The notes beneath the pieces were generated by a model. It saw only the letters and a list, made by a program, of their open reading frames with translations, searched no databases and was not told where the DNA came from. This document shows, in pieces, positions 33,243-41,865 of a stretch of 52,574 nt of DNA. The position numbers and the translations under genes are program-made. Numbering within the stretch: the first letter of the stretch is position 1; every line of letters begins with the position of its first letter. The stretch spans positions 1 to 52,574 of the forward strand of contig LJZT01000019.1 in NCBI GenBank assembly GCA_001314905.1. Reading direction: 5' to 3'. Source of the DNA: Phormidium sp. OSCR. GTDB lineage: Bacteria > Cyanobacteriota > Cyanobacteriia > Cyanobacteriales > Geitlerinemataceae.

Positions 33243-34215
33243 TTATCTCCCAAGTATTCGCTTTAGCTTCAACTCAACTTGTTTGATCAGCGATTTATTT
33301 CTATCAATATCATAGCACCGATGATTAGGGTTTGTCATCAAAAGACTCGCCAAAAAACTAAATGAAGAACGAGAAGCAAAAATTAAACTATCACAAGCTG
33401 CCAATAAGTACAAATCCATTAACGCCTCAATTCCATTCTGGACTAAATCCTGGCATTCTTGAGGATTTTGATGCAGTCGTTGACCCGAGGCAGAAAACCA
33501 CTTGCTAATTGAAATAACATTCGGAAATTTATTTTCAAAAGATAGCAAAACCTCCTGAGAATCCGTTGCCACAAAAATTTTGAACTCAGGATATCTTAAT
33601 TGAACAGATATGACAACCGATCGTAGATATGACTCAACCTTAGGCAAGGGGATTTTCATGTCTGAATAACGAATATGCACCCCAATTATATGCCCCCCAA
33701 AATTGTCTTGCTTGAACTGATTAACCTGTTGACAAATGTCATCTTTTAAAAAAAAGATTTTCCCGTAAAATAGACATCAAAATTTCGGGACTTGTAAGCT
33801 TTGCCAATCCCCTAGCATCCCCCGTAAATAAAGGGCGCATAGCATGAATTTTGTGGGTATAAGCCGCTAAAACAAGAATATCTTCCTCATAACCCAGTCG
33901 AGACACATCAAACGACATATCCAGATACCCTTTCAGTCCCAACTCCTGACGCAGAGACCCCAAAGAACGATGAAGTCGATGAGTCCAAACCGTCGGGTAG
34001 ATCGAATCTGTCAGCGGCAACACCTCCACCGACTGTGCCACAGGACAATCAAAATAGCGAAAAAACAAATTTTCCCCCGAATTACAATAACTCCCATCGC
34101 GCCAATCCACCACCAACTGCCGCTCACTCAACTGAGCATATAAAATACCTGTCGCCACCGCAAAAACTCGATTTCCAATCCCGGAAGTTCCCTTAACCAC
34201 AACATACTTTGTCAT
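33243..34215 (-). pseudogene. Frameshifted fucosyltransferase-like (NodZ type) gene
   Basis: Two halves in different frames. Start half (33739-34215): MTKYVVVKGTSGIGNRVFAV and QLVVDWRDGSYCN, the N-terminus of NodZ/alpha-fucosyltransferase-like proteins. Second half (33243-33680 with its lead-in): GVHIRYSDMK, FVATDSQEVL, SRSSFSFLASLL, the donor-binding end. The break is in a run of eight T followed by four A (minus strand, near 33748-33762): the first frame stops at TGA after FFKR, while the next frame continues as LKDDICQQVN. It may be a real pseudogene, a sequencing error, or a slippage-controlled gene. Confidence 0.75.
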
Positions 34216-34571
34216 AGTCTTTTACAGGTAGTTTTTAAAACGTAAATTACCACCATCTTACACAGGACTTTAGGTTCGTCAAGACATAGAAGATGTAGCC
34301 AAGCCCAAATCCCTCTCCTGGGACCTCCCCTGCCTCCCCTGGGGAAAAACAGCCAAATTGCTCCCACCCTAACCCGCAAAAGTCAAGACATCCCCACATC
34401 TGGCCCATCCCAAGCGGGACAAAATTCGTTACCTTGAAAACAGAATCTCTCAAAACCCTAGCGGTCATCCCCCCACTCACCGTAGGATTTTAAGAATCAT
34501 CACCCCGATTTGACCGCTACAACCGCATCAAACGGGTATTGTCGTTTGAAAGATAAGGAGAACCAAACCGA
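34216..34571. other. Intergenic region upstream of acnB, no gene
   Basis: No open frame with a protein-like pattern. A CCCCTG...GGGG stretch around 34325-34345 is G/C-rich. The last 45 bases carry an inverted repeat and the acnB ribosome site, given separately. Confidence 0.5.
34528..34549 (+). promoter_or_regulatory. Inverted repeat in the acnB leader
   Basis: TCAAACG (34528-34534) and CGTTTGA (34543-34549) are perfect inverse copies with 8 bases between. They end 5 bases before AAGGAG (34555-34560), the ribosome site, and 22 bases before the ATG. They could be an operator or an RNA hairpin that touches ribosome access. Confidence 0.55.
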
Positions 34572-37175
34572 ATGTTAGACGCATATCGCCAACACGCCGC
34601 CGAACGGGAAGCCCTGGGCATTCCCCCCCTTCCCCTAACCGCCGAACAAACCTCAGAACTCTGTGAACTCCTCAAAAACCCCCCCGAGGGCGAAGAAGGG
34701 TTCCTGATGCTGTTGCTGCGCGATCGCATTCCCCCCGGTGTTGACGAAGCCGCCTACGTCAAAGCCGGATTCCTCACCGCCATCGCCAAAGGAGAAATCG
34801 ACTGTCCCCTCATCTCCCACCAGGGCGCCATCTCCCTCCTCGGAACCATGGTGGGCGGCTATAACGTCCAATCCCTCGTCGAACTGCTCAAATCCCGCGA
34901 CAGCAACCTAGCCGCCGCCGCAGCAACCGCCCTGAGCACCACCCTGCTCGTGTTCGACGCCTTTAACGACGTTCTCGCCCTCTCGGACATTAACCCCTAC
35001 GCCAAACAAGTCGTCGACGCCTGGTCCAACGGTGCCTGGTTCCTCGACAAACCCAAAGTTCCCGAAGCCATCACCGTCACCGTCTTCAAAGTTCCCGGCG
35101 AAACCAACACCGACGACCTCTCCCCCGCACCCCACGCCACCACCCGCCCCGACATTCCCCTCCACGCCCTCTCCATGCTGGAGTCTCTCATGCCCGAGGG
35201 CATCGAAACCATCGCCAAACTCAAAGAAAACGGCCATCCCGTAGCCTACGTCGGCGATGTCGTCGGCACCGGTTCCTCCCGCAAATCCGCCATCAACTCC
35301 CTGTTGTGGCACATCGGTCATGACATCCCCTACGTTCCCAACAAACGCTCCGGCGGCTTCATCCTCGGCGGAAGCATCGCGCCAATTTTCTTCAACACCG
35401 CCGAAGACTCCGGTGGCTTCCCCATCGAGTGCGACGTCACCCAAATGGAAACCGGAGACATCATCACCATCCATCCCTACAAAGGGGAAATCACCAAAAA
35501 CGGCGAACTCCTAACCACCTTCACCGTCAAACCCAACACCATCCTCGACGAAGTGCGGGCCGGCGGGCGCATTCCCCTCCTAATTGGTCGCAGTCTCACC
35601 GACAAAACCCGCGAAGCCTTGGGCCTCGACATCACCGACCTCTTCGCCCGTCCCGAAATCCCCAAAATCAGCAACAAAGGCTTCACCCTAGCCCAAAAAA
35701 TGGTCGGCCAAGCCTGCGGACTCCCCGGTGTGCGCCCCGGAACCTCCTGCGAGCCAGTCATGACCACCGTCGGCTCCCAAGACACCACCGGCCCCATGAC
35801 GCGCGACGAACTCAAGGAACTCGCCTGTCTCGGCTTCTCCGCCGACCTCACCCTACAAACCTTCTGCCACACCGCCGCCTATCCCAAGCCGGTGGACATT
35901 AACACCCACAAAGACCTGCCCGACTTCTTCTCCACCCGAGGCGGCGTCTCCCTCCGTCCCGGCGATGGCATCATCCACTCCTGGCTCAACCGGATGCTAC
36001 TTCCCGACACCGTGGGAACCGGCGGCGACTCCCACACCCGTTTTCCCTTGGGGATTTCCTTCCCCGCTGGTTCCGGGTTAGTGGCCTTCGCCGCTGCCCT
36101 CGGGGTCATGCCCTTGGATATGCCCGAATCCGTATTAGTGCGCTTCACTGGGGAGTTACAACCCGGTGTCACCCTGCGGGATATCGTCAACGCCATTCCC
36201 TGGGTTGCCATTCAAGAAGGCAAACTCACCGTCGGTAAAGAGAACAAGAAAAACCTCTTCGCCGGGCGGATTATGGAAATGGAAGGATTGCCCGATTTGA
36301 AAGTTGAGCAAGCCTTCGAGTTAACCGATGCGACGGCAGAGCGGTCTTGTTCGGGTTGCACGATTAAGTTAGGAACTGAGACCATTTCCGAGTATCTGCG
36401 CTCCAACGTCGTGCTGTTGAAAAACATGGTCGCTCGGGGTTATCAAGATGCCCGTACTCTGATGCGTCGCGCCGCCAAGATGGAGGAGTGGTTAGCCAAT
36501 CCTGAGTTAATGTCGGCCGATAAGGATGCCGAGTATGCGGACACCCTAGAGGTGAATCTCAGCGAAATTACCGAACCCATCGTCGCCGCCCCCAATGACC
36601 CGGACAATGTCAAGTTAATGTCCGAATGCGCCAATGACAAGATTGATGAGGTCTTCATCGGCTCTTGTATGACCAACATTGGCCATTACCGAGCTGCGGC
36701 GAAGGTGTTGGAAGGGGCTGGCCCCGTGAAAGTGCGGCTCTGGATTTGTCCCCCCACCCGCATGGATGAGAAGCAATTGCGCGAGGAAGGGATTTATGGA
36801 GTCTTCGCAGCGGCGGGTGCGCGCACGGAGATGCCGGGATGTTCTCTCTGTATGGGCAACCAGGCCCGCGTGGAAGACGAGGCCACGGTCTTCTCCACTT
36901 CGACTCGTAACTTCAATAACCGTATGGGTAAGGGAGCGCGAGTCTATCTGGGTTCGGCGGAGTTAGCGGCGGTTTGTGCGCTACTGGGCCGGATTCCCAC
37001 GAAGGAGGAGTATCTGGAGATTATGAAGGATAAGATTGACCCGTTTGCGGGTGAGTTGTATCGCTATCTCAACTTCAATGAGCTGGTTGGCTTTGAGGAT
37101 GAGGGTCGCGTGATTCCCCTTGAGGATATGCCCAAGATTGAGGACATCTTAGGGATGCCGGCTGGGGCGAAGTAA
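34572..37175 (+). CDS. acnB: Bifunctional aconitate hydratase 2 / 2-methylisocitrate dehydratase
   Basis: 867 residues. It interconverts citrate and isocitrate in the TCA pathway. AcnB domain order is kept: N-terminal HEAT-like domain (about 1-160), swivel domain (TDDLSPAPHATTRPD), then the catalytic domains. The [4Fe-4S] cysteines are Cys699 (FIGSCMTN), Cys757 and Cys760 (MPGCSLCMGNQ), spaced 58 and 3, almost as in E. coli AcnB. AAGGAG lies 11 bases before the ATG. Codon choice changes along the gene: the row 35101-35160 has 36 C and 6 G, the row 36961-37020 has 12 C and 23 G. Confidence 0.96.
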   Translation: MLDAYRQHAAEREALGIPPLPLTAEQTSELCELLKNPPEGEEGFLMLLLRDRIPPGVDEAAYVKAGFLTAIAKGEIDCPLISHQGAISLLGTMVGGYNVQSLVELLKSRDSNLAAAAATALSTTLLVFDAFNDVLALSDINPYAKQVVDAWSNGAWFLDKPKVPEAITVTVFKVPGETNTDDLSPAPHATTRPDIPLHALSMLESLMPEGIETIAKLKENGHPVAYVGDVVGTGSSRKSAINSLLWHIGHDIPYVPNKRSGGFILGGSIAPIFFNTAEDSGGFPIECDVTQMETGDIITIHPYKGEITKNGELLTTFTVKPNTILDEVRAGGRIPLLIGRSLTDKTREALGLDITDLFARPEIPKISNKGFTLAQKMVGQACGLPGVRPGTSCEPVMTTVGSQDTTGPMTRDELKELACLGFSADLTLQTFCHTAAYPKPVDINTHKDLPDFFSTRGGVSLRPGDGIIHSWLNRMLLPDTVGTGGDSHTRFPLGISFPAGSGLVAFAAALGVMPLDMPESVLVRFTGELQPGVTLRDIVNAIPWVAIQEGKLTVGKENKKNLFAGRIMEMEGLPDLKVEQAFELTDATAERSCSGCTIKLGTETISEYLRSNVVLLKNMVARGYQDARTLMRRAAKMEEWLANPELMSADKDAEYADTLEVNLSEITEPIVAAPNDPDNVKLMSECANDKIDEVFIGSCMTNIGHYRAAAKVLEGAGPVKVRLWICPPTRMDEKQLREEGIYGVFAAAGARTEMPGCSLCMGNQARVEDEATVFSTSTRNFNNRMGKGARVYLGSAELAAVCALLGRIPTKEEYLEIMKDKIDPFAGELYRYLNFNELVGFEDEGRVIPLEDMPKIEDILGMPAGAK

Positions 37176-37241
37176 GCGCCTGATAGGTTAACCTAGGGCG
37201 ACTCCCAGAAACCGGGTGTCTTGAACAATACCTTCGCCAAT

Positions 37242-38659
37242 TTAATGGTCACTGGCCTGCTGCGAATGTTTATGGATACAACCCAGACTGGATAAGCGTT
37301 GCAAAATCTGACCCACTAAAACTGGGTCAGGTTTTTCCTTAAGCAGTTTTATGCTTTCTTCCGCATAACGATACCCTCGAAATTGACGTTTGAGATCCAG
37401 AACACTGCACCGAGGCCACGTCTGGGTTACCTTTAACAGATAATGGGATAAATTCACCATAAAAAATGAAAGATTAGCCGCATTGGTCACCCCGGTCTCC
37501 TTAACATTCATAAAGTCTTCTAATCCCCAACATTGTTTAGCATCTCTAAAATTAAACTCGATTTGGAATCGTAAGCGATAATAGTCAATTATTTTCTCAT
37601 GGTTCAAATCTAAATCACTAGAAAATAAAATGACATGGCTTTGGCTTGAAGTTCGCTGGTTTATCTTAATGATAATCACCACATTCAAAGCTTGTGCAAA
37701 TTCTTTGTGCAGAAGAGTGGCTTAATAAATCTCTGTTGTAATTTTGTCCTTGTCCGTTGTCTTTTCTTTTAAATACTTGGCAGCAAGTTGACCAATTTTC
37801 AGCCTATTGCCATACTTAGTCCTGGTTTTCTGTTCTGATTCAGACGGTTCGTAAGGAAAATAAAAAGCCGAGTCTTGGCGCAATTTGGCAATTAAATGAA
37901 GGTTCAATTGACGAGCCATTTGTAATGCGTTATTGTTTCCGAAATGCCCGTCTAGCAATAAATACGTCAAAGGCAAAAATGGATTAAGATGGCTGAAAAC
38001 CTTGGAGATTGCCGCTTTAATTCGCAATAGCTCGGCAGTAAAAACAACTTGGGTTTTATCTTTATTTTTGCCGCCTTTTGGTCGAACTCCTTTGTTTTTT
38101 ACGATAGATTTTGTTTCTGCTTTTTGGAGATTGACTTCATTTGTTTGGCGAGATTTAGTCTGTTTGGATGCTTTTCGTTTATGAGATTTATCCTGTTTCT
38201 TTTTGAGAGCAGCGGCTTTTTCTTCGGGAGTTTTTAGGGTTTGTTCAATGTGAATGGGAAATGATTTTCTCTGTTCAACGCTAACGAGCGATAACGCAAA
38301 AAAGACAAACCTGGCACTTGCTTCCCATATAAACTGAAAAAAAAATTATCAAGACCGTGAGTCTTTTTACCAGCTTTGGTGACAACGACCTCATCTCCAG
38401 CGAGCAAGTAAATGTCATCTTTGTTGAACAAATGCTCCCGAAAAAAAATCCACAACATTGTGGACCAAGGTAAAACTGTGTCAAAAAATCGTTGTACCGT
38501 GCGATAACTGCCCCCAACCGAAGTCCAACGAGAAATCCCCAACATGGTCACTCGGCCCTCCATTGCCAGTATGGCTTTGGCAATCCGGCTTAATTGACGG
38601 ACACTTGTGGCCCCTAGGACGGGGCTGAGGCATTGTAAAAGTGCTAGGATATCCTTCAT
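37242..38659 (-). pseudogene. IS4-family transposase, frameshift and nonsense
   Basis: About 472 codons if repaired. First Asp in YLLAGDEVVV, second Asp in YLLLDGHFGNN, and the Glu in YRLRFQIEFNFRDAK, which fits the IS4 Y-(2)-R-(3)-E-(6)-K signature. Two lesions: a T is missing in the run near 38300 (the frame should read SFFALSLVSVEQ, but reads SFLRYRS), and a TAA replaces a probable CAA (Gln) after TTEIY at about 37720. The reading is otherwise intact across the gap (KKKQDKSHKRKASKQTKSRQ is in the right frame). Confidence 0.9.
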
Positions 38660-38717
38660 GGGCTAATGTAGATGTCATTTGTCGTTGTGGTAAACCACAA
38701 GTGTACTACATTAGCCC
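38660..38717 (-). promoter_or_regulatory. Hairpin at the transposase start
   Basis: GGGCTAATGTAG (38660-38671) and CTACATTAGCCC (38706-38717) form perfect 12-bp arms, with an inner TTGTGG-TAAA-CCACAA stem (38685-38700). The 3' arm on the minus strand abuts the transposase ATG (38659). Such hairpins commonly hide the start when a transposon is read from outside promoters. Confidence 0.65.
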
Positions 38718-38747
38718 TCCCCTTTTTGGCGAAGGTATTGTTCAAGA

Positions 38748-38900
38748 AACCCGGTTTCTGGTCCTCAACCCAAGTCGTCAGAGTTCCTAAACTTAGGTCG
38801 GGATTTGTTGCTGGGGGTCAGACACTCGGTGTCTTTAGAGACACCGGGTGTCCGAATTGGACTAGCGATGGCTGGCCCGAATTGAAACCGAGTTTCTTTC
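38748..38900. repeat. Palindromic composite repeat, copy 1
   Basis: It contains AAGAAACCCGGTTTCTGG, then AAGTCGTCAGAGTTCCTAAA, CTTAGGTCGGGATTTGTTGC, and the hairpin GACACTCGGTGTCTTTAG-AGACACCGGGTGTC, and ends with GAAACCGAGTTTCTTT. The same blocks recur at 39666, 41527 and 43408. Confidence 0.8.
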
Positions 38901-38958
38901 CTCGTCAGTGGAAGCATCATCCTTTAGTTTAAGATAAAGACAGTTGGCATCTGTCTGT

Positions 38959-39433
38959 ATGAGTGAAACCGTCTACATTGAAACTAGCATCTTAGGCTAC
39001 CTGACTGCTCGACCCAGCAGAGACCTTGTTGTGGCTGCCAATATTCAGATCACAAGGGAGTGGTGGGAGACACGCCGCAGTTCCTTTCAACTCTACTCTT
39101 CACAAGCAGTTGTGAAAGAAACCTCACAAGGTGATGCTAAAATAGCTGCTTAAAGACTGGAAATCATCCGCGATTTGGTATTACTTGATCTAGATCAATC
39201 TGTCCTTGATTTAGCAGAGCAGTTTTTTGGGGCGCAGTAGTCTTCCGGCAAAAGCCGATATTGATGCTATTCATATTGCAACCGCAACCATTCATAATAT
39301 GGATTACCTGCTGACCTGGAACTGTAAACACATAGCAAATGCCCAAATCCAAAAAAAATTAGCAGAAATTAGCCTTGATTTTGGCTATGAATTGCCAATT
39401 CTTTGTACACCCTATGAGCTTCTCGGAGATTGA
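38959..39433 (+). pseudogene. PIN-domain (VapC-like) toxin, inactivated
   Basis: The start MSETVYIETSILGYLTARPS is a PIN-domain N-terminus. An in-frame TAA interrupts at about 39151 (GDAKIAA*RLEIIRDL, probably a Lys codon). The frame continues to AEQFFGAQ*, and the end (LPAKADIDAIHIATATIH, YLLTWNCKHIANA, PYELLGD*) is in another frame, with the shift in a TTTTTTGGGG run near 39225. Two independent lesions make a dead gene likely. The small partner gene starts 2 bases after the stop. Confidence 0.85.
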
Positions 39434-39435
39434 TA

Positions 39436-39657
39436 ATGTATCAAGACCCAATCGTAGAAGAGATTCACAAAATTCGTGAAGAGTATTCACAGTCATTTAA
39501 CCATGACTTAAAAGCACTTTTCGCGGATTTGCAAAAGCAGCAAGCTGAAAGTGGCAGAAAAGTTGTTAACTTATCGCGCCAGCCTAGTCTAACACCAGGT
39601 GAACCTGGACAAGTAACAGAGCCTGGCGAAGAGGCGACCAATAGTAGTCACCACTGA
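39436..39657 (+). CDS. Small partner of the PIN-domain toxin, antitoxin-like
   Basis: 73 residues: YQDPIVEEIHKIREEYSQSF then FNHDLKALFADLQKQQAESG and GRKVVNLSRQP. Genes of this type commonly follow PIN-domain genes in cyanobacteria and are taken to be antitoxins (toxin first, partner second). It starts at an ATG 2 bases after the broken toxin's stop. The gene is open and complete, unlike its partner. I see no known DNA-binding fold, and an antitoxin role is inferred from position. Confidence 0.7.
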   Translation: MYQDPIVEEIHKIREEYSQSFNHDLKALFADLQKQQAESGRKVVNLSRQPSLTPGEPGQVTEPGEEATNSSHH

Positions 39658-39665
39658 ACTGAGCT

Positions 39666-39790
39666 GTCGGTATCTTAGAAGACACAGGCTGTCCCAATTA
39701 GCCCAGAGATATCTGGCCCGAATTGAAACCGCGAATTGAAACCGAGTTTCTCCAAGAAACCCGGTTTCTGGTCCTCAACCCCAGTCGTCC
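39666..39790. repeat. Palindromic composite repeat, copy 2
   Basis: Contains GGTATCTTAGAAGACAC, two GAATTGAAACCG segments, and GAGTTTCTCCAAGAAACCCG. It is a shortened copy lacking the CTTAGGTCGGGATT block. It separates the toxin-antitoxin remnant from the first kinase. Confidence 0.7.
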
Positions 39791-39957
39791 CAACCCACCC
39801 AGTAATTCCATCTAATTTCCATCCAACTTCCATGTATTTACCATAGAACCTTTCCCCCAAGTCGTCTAAGCTAGATATACCAGAGTCCAAGCCGCGAATC
39901 CCAACTGGGGTTAACAACTTGGAGAGTTCCACCATCAACATTACCCACAGACAGACC

Positions 39958-41340
39958 ATGGACAGACGTTTTTGGAAAAAAATGGTCGGAGAGCAATTTA
40001 ACCACAAATATCATCTGGTTCAGTTCATCGACTCAGGAAGTTTTGGCGGCGTATTCCTCGCCAACGAAGTGATTGCCGACCGTGTGATTCGACAAGTAGC
40101 TTTGAAAGTTTTCCTCGTAGAAACCTCTCAACTCGATGTGCAAATTGCAGAATTGCGCCTCGCCACCCGCCTCAAGCATCCTCATTTATTAGATTGTTTC
40201 AGTTCAGAAGTGGGGTTTGAGGACGAGGAAGACGAGGAGGAGAAATATTTGGGGTTGGCGATGGAACCCGCTACAGAATCCTTGAGCCAGTATTTAGCAA
40301 AACGGGAGACGTTACCGCCGCAAGAGGTTCGCAACATCATCGGTCAAATTGCCTCGGCGTTAGTGTTTCTCCACAGTCAAAATATTGTCCATCGCGACCT
40401 AAAACCGGAGAATATTTTACGGGTCGGTGAGGTGTGGAAAGTGGCTGACTTTGGCATTTCTCGGGTGTTAACCCAAGGAACTTCGACCAAAACCACTCAG
40501 CAAATTGGAACCCCTGTCTATCAACCCCCAGAGTCTTATCAAGGTGAAATTCGTCCCGGATGGGATGTTTGGTCGTTGGGAATTTTACTTCAGCAGATGT
40601 TAACGGGAAAACATCCATTTTCGGCAAATACCATCACCGGACCAGAGTTAATGATGAAGGTGATGATGCAGGAACCCGAGTTTCCTGAAGGGTTATCGGA
40701 TGAGTTTTTAACAATTCTCAAGGGGTGTTTTGTGAAAAATCCTAAGGAACGCTGGACGGCTCAACAAGTTCTGGATGCGGTTAAACCGTGTCAGGAAACT
40801 TTACCCAGTATTGACCAGTTAGATTTGTCTTCAAAACGTGCTGGAATTAACTATTATAAACTCCGGGATTTACTGGCGGCGAAGCGGTGGGAGGACGCTG
40901 ACGAGGAAACGGCGGCCCGAATGTGTGAGGTGATGGGACGAGCAGAGGAGGGATGGTTACGAGTAGAAGATATCGAGCAGTTTCCTTGCAAGGATTTGAA
41001 GATTATTGATACGCTGTGGGTTCACTACAGCCAGGGTAAATTTGGCTTTAGCGTCCAGAAGAAAATTTGGATTGAATGTGGGAGTCCGACAAGTTATAGT
41101 GATGACTGGTTGAGATTTTGCGAGCGAGTGGGGTGGCGTGAAGGAGGAAAGTGGATGAGACATTCCGAAATTTTGAATCGAGTGGAAAATTTACCCAGCA
41201 GTGGAACCCCGGGAACCATCCCTGTATTGTGGGTTGGGTTGGTGAAATTTGGGTTTGTGGGTAAGGTATTGGTTGGTCTTTGGTTTGAAAATTTGAGTCT
41301 ACGGTTGGCATTGTCTCTTCTCTCGCGCAACGACTTGTAA
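39958..41340 (+). CDS. Serine/threonine kinase fused to a GUN4 domain, copy 1
   Basis: 460 residues from the ATG at 39958. Kinase domain about 10-275: Gly-rich IDSGSFGGVFLA, ATP-binding Lys50 in VALKVF, catalytic Asp147 in VHRDLKPEN, Mg-binding VADFGIS, PPES and DVWSLGILL. A GUN4 domain spans about 295-400 (NYYKLRDLLAAKRWEDADEE, GWLRVEDIEQFPCKDLK, YSQGKFGFSVQKKIW). In chlorophyll synthesis GUN4 binds Mg-porphyrins and stimulates Mg-chelatase; as a kinase appendage it may sense a tetrapyrrole (inference). A hydrophobic tail follows. An alternative TTG 13 codons upstream exists. It is adjacent to a similar gene. Confidence 0.9.
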   Translation: MDRRFWKKMVGEQFNHKYHLVQFIDSGSFGGVFLANEVIADRVIRQVALKVFLVETSQLDVQIAELRLATRLKHPHLLDCFSSEVGFEDEEDEEEKYLGLAMEPATESLSQYLAKRETLPPQEVRNIIGQIASALVFLHSQNIVHRDLKPENILRVGEVWKVADFGISRVLTQGTSTKTTQQIGTPVYQPPESYQGEIRPGWDVWSLGILLQQMLTGKHPFSANTITGPELMMKVMMQEPEFPEGLSDEFLTILKGCFVKNPKERWTAQQVLDAVKPCQETLPSIDQLDLSSKRAGINYYKLRDLLAAKRWEDADEETAARMCEVMGRAEEGWLRVEDIEQFPCKDLKIIDTLWVHYSQGKFGFSVQKKIWIECGSPTSYSDDWLRFCERVGWREGGKWMRHSEILNRVENLPSSGTPGTIPVLWVGLVKFGFVGKVLVGLWFENLSLRLALSLLSRNDL

Positions 41341-41865
41341 ACTGTAGCAAATAAAGGCTTCAGTCCGCAACAAATTTCTATTTTTGAACCCTCTCCACAC
41401 GGATATTAACGACAGAATAAGTGTTCCCTTGAATTCAATACCTGGCACTCCCCTCATTCAGGAAACAAAGAAGCCGCCCAAGCGGGATTAAAGCAATTTT
41501 ATAACACAAGTTAATTCGCCAATAAATGAGAAGCCGAGTTTCTTCAAGAAACCCGGCTTCTGGTATTCGACCCGAGTCGTCAGAGTTCCTAAACTTAGGT
41601 CGGGATTTGTTGCGGGGGTCAGACACTCGGTGTCTTTGGAGACACCGGGTGTCTTAGTTGCTCAAGGGTGTGACTCTAGGGACACCGAGTTTCTTCAAGA
41701 AACCCGGCTTCTGGTATTCGACCCGAGTTGTCCGCCAATCCAGCCAGCAATTCCATCTAATTTCCATGCAACTTCCATGTTCCTACCATAGAAATTCTCC
41801 CTCAACCCGTCTAAGCTGGATATATCGCAATCCCCCCAGCCATCCTCCACGTCAAGGTGAGAATC
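41341..41865. repeat. Repeat-rich spacer between the kinases (copy 3)
   Basis: 41341-41520 is nearly identical to 43221-43390 after the second kinase (ACTGTAGCAAATAAAGGCTT, CCGCCCAAGCGGGATTAAAG). 41527-41745 holds two GAAGCCGAGTTTCTTCAAG palindromes and a GACACTCGGTGTCTTTGG hairpin. 41751-41828 repeats the sequence upstream of kinase 1 (AATTCCATCTAATTTCCATG). No gene is present. Confidence 0.8.

Larger units (their letters stand above)
37219..38747 (-). mobile_element. IS4-family insertion sequence (decayed)
   Basis: The element is bounded by perfect 20-bp inverted repeats, ttgaacaataccttcgccaa at 37221-37240 and its inverse at 38726-38745; the match extends two bases further outwards on both sides. 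Length is about 1.5 kb. One transposase gene fills it on the minus strand and is broken. It is inserted in a palindromic repeat (CCGGGTGTC on the left, GAAACCCGG on the right), so a target duplication cannot be read clearly. Confidence 0.85.

Noticed and set aside
34247-34480. 77-codon frame on the minus strand upstream of acnB
   Set aside because: Gly/Cys-rich chance frame without motif in a non-coding region.
34908-35474. A 188-codon open frame antisense to acnB
   Set aside because: Low-complexity Gly/Asp/Val composition. It results from the C-rich codon choice of acnB on the other strand.
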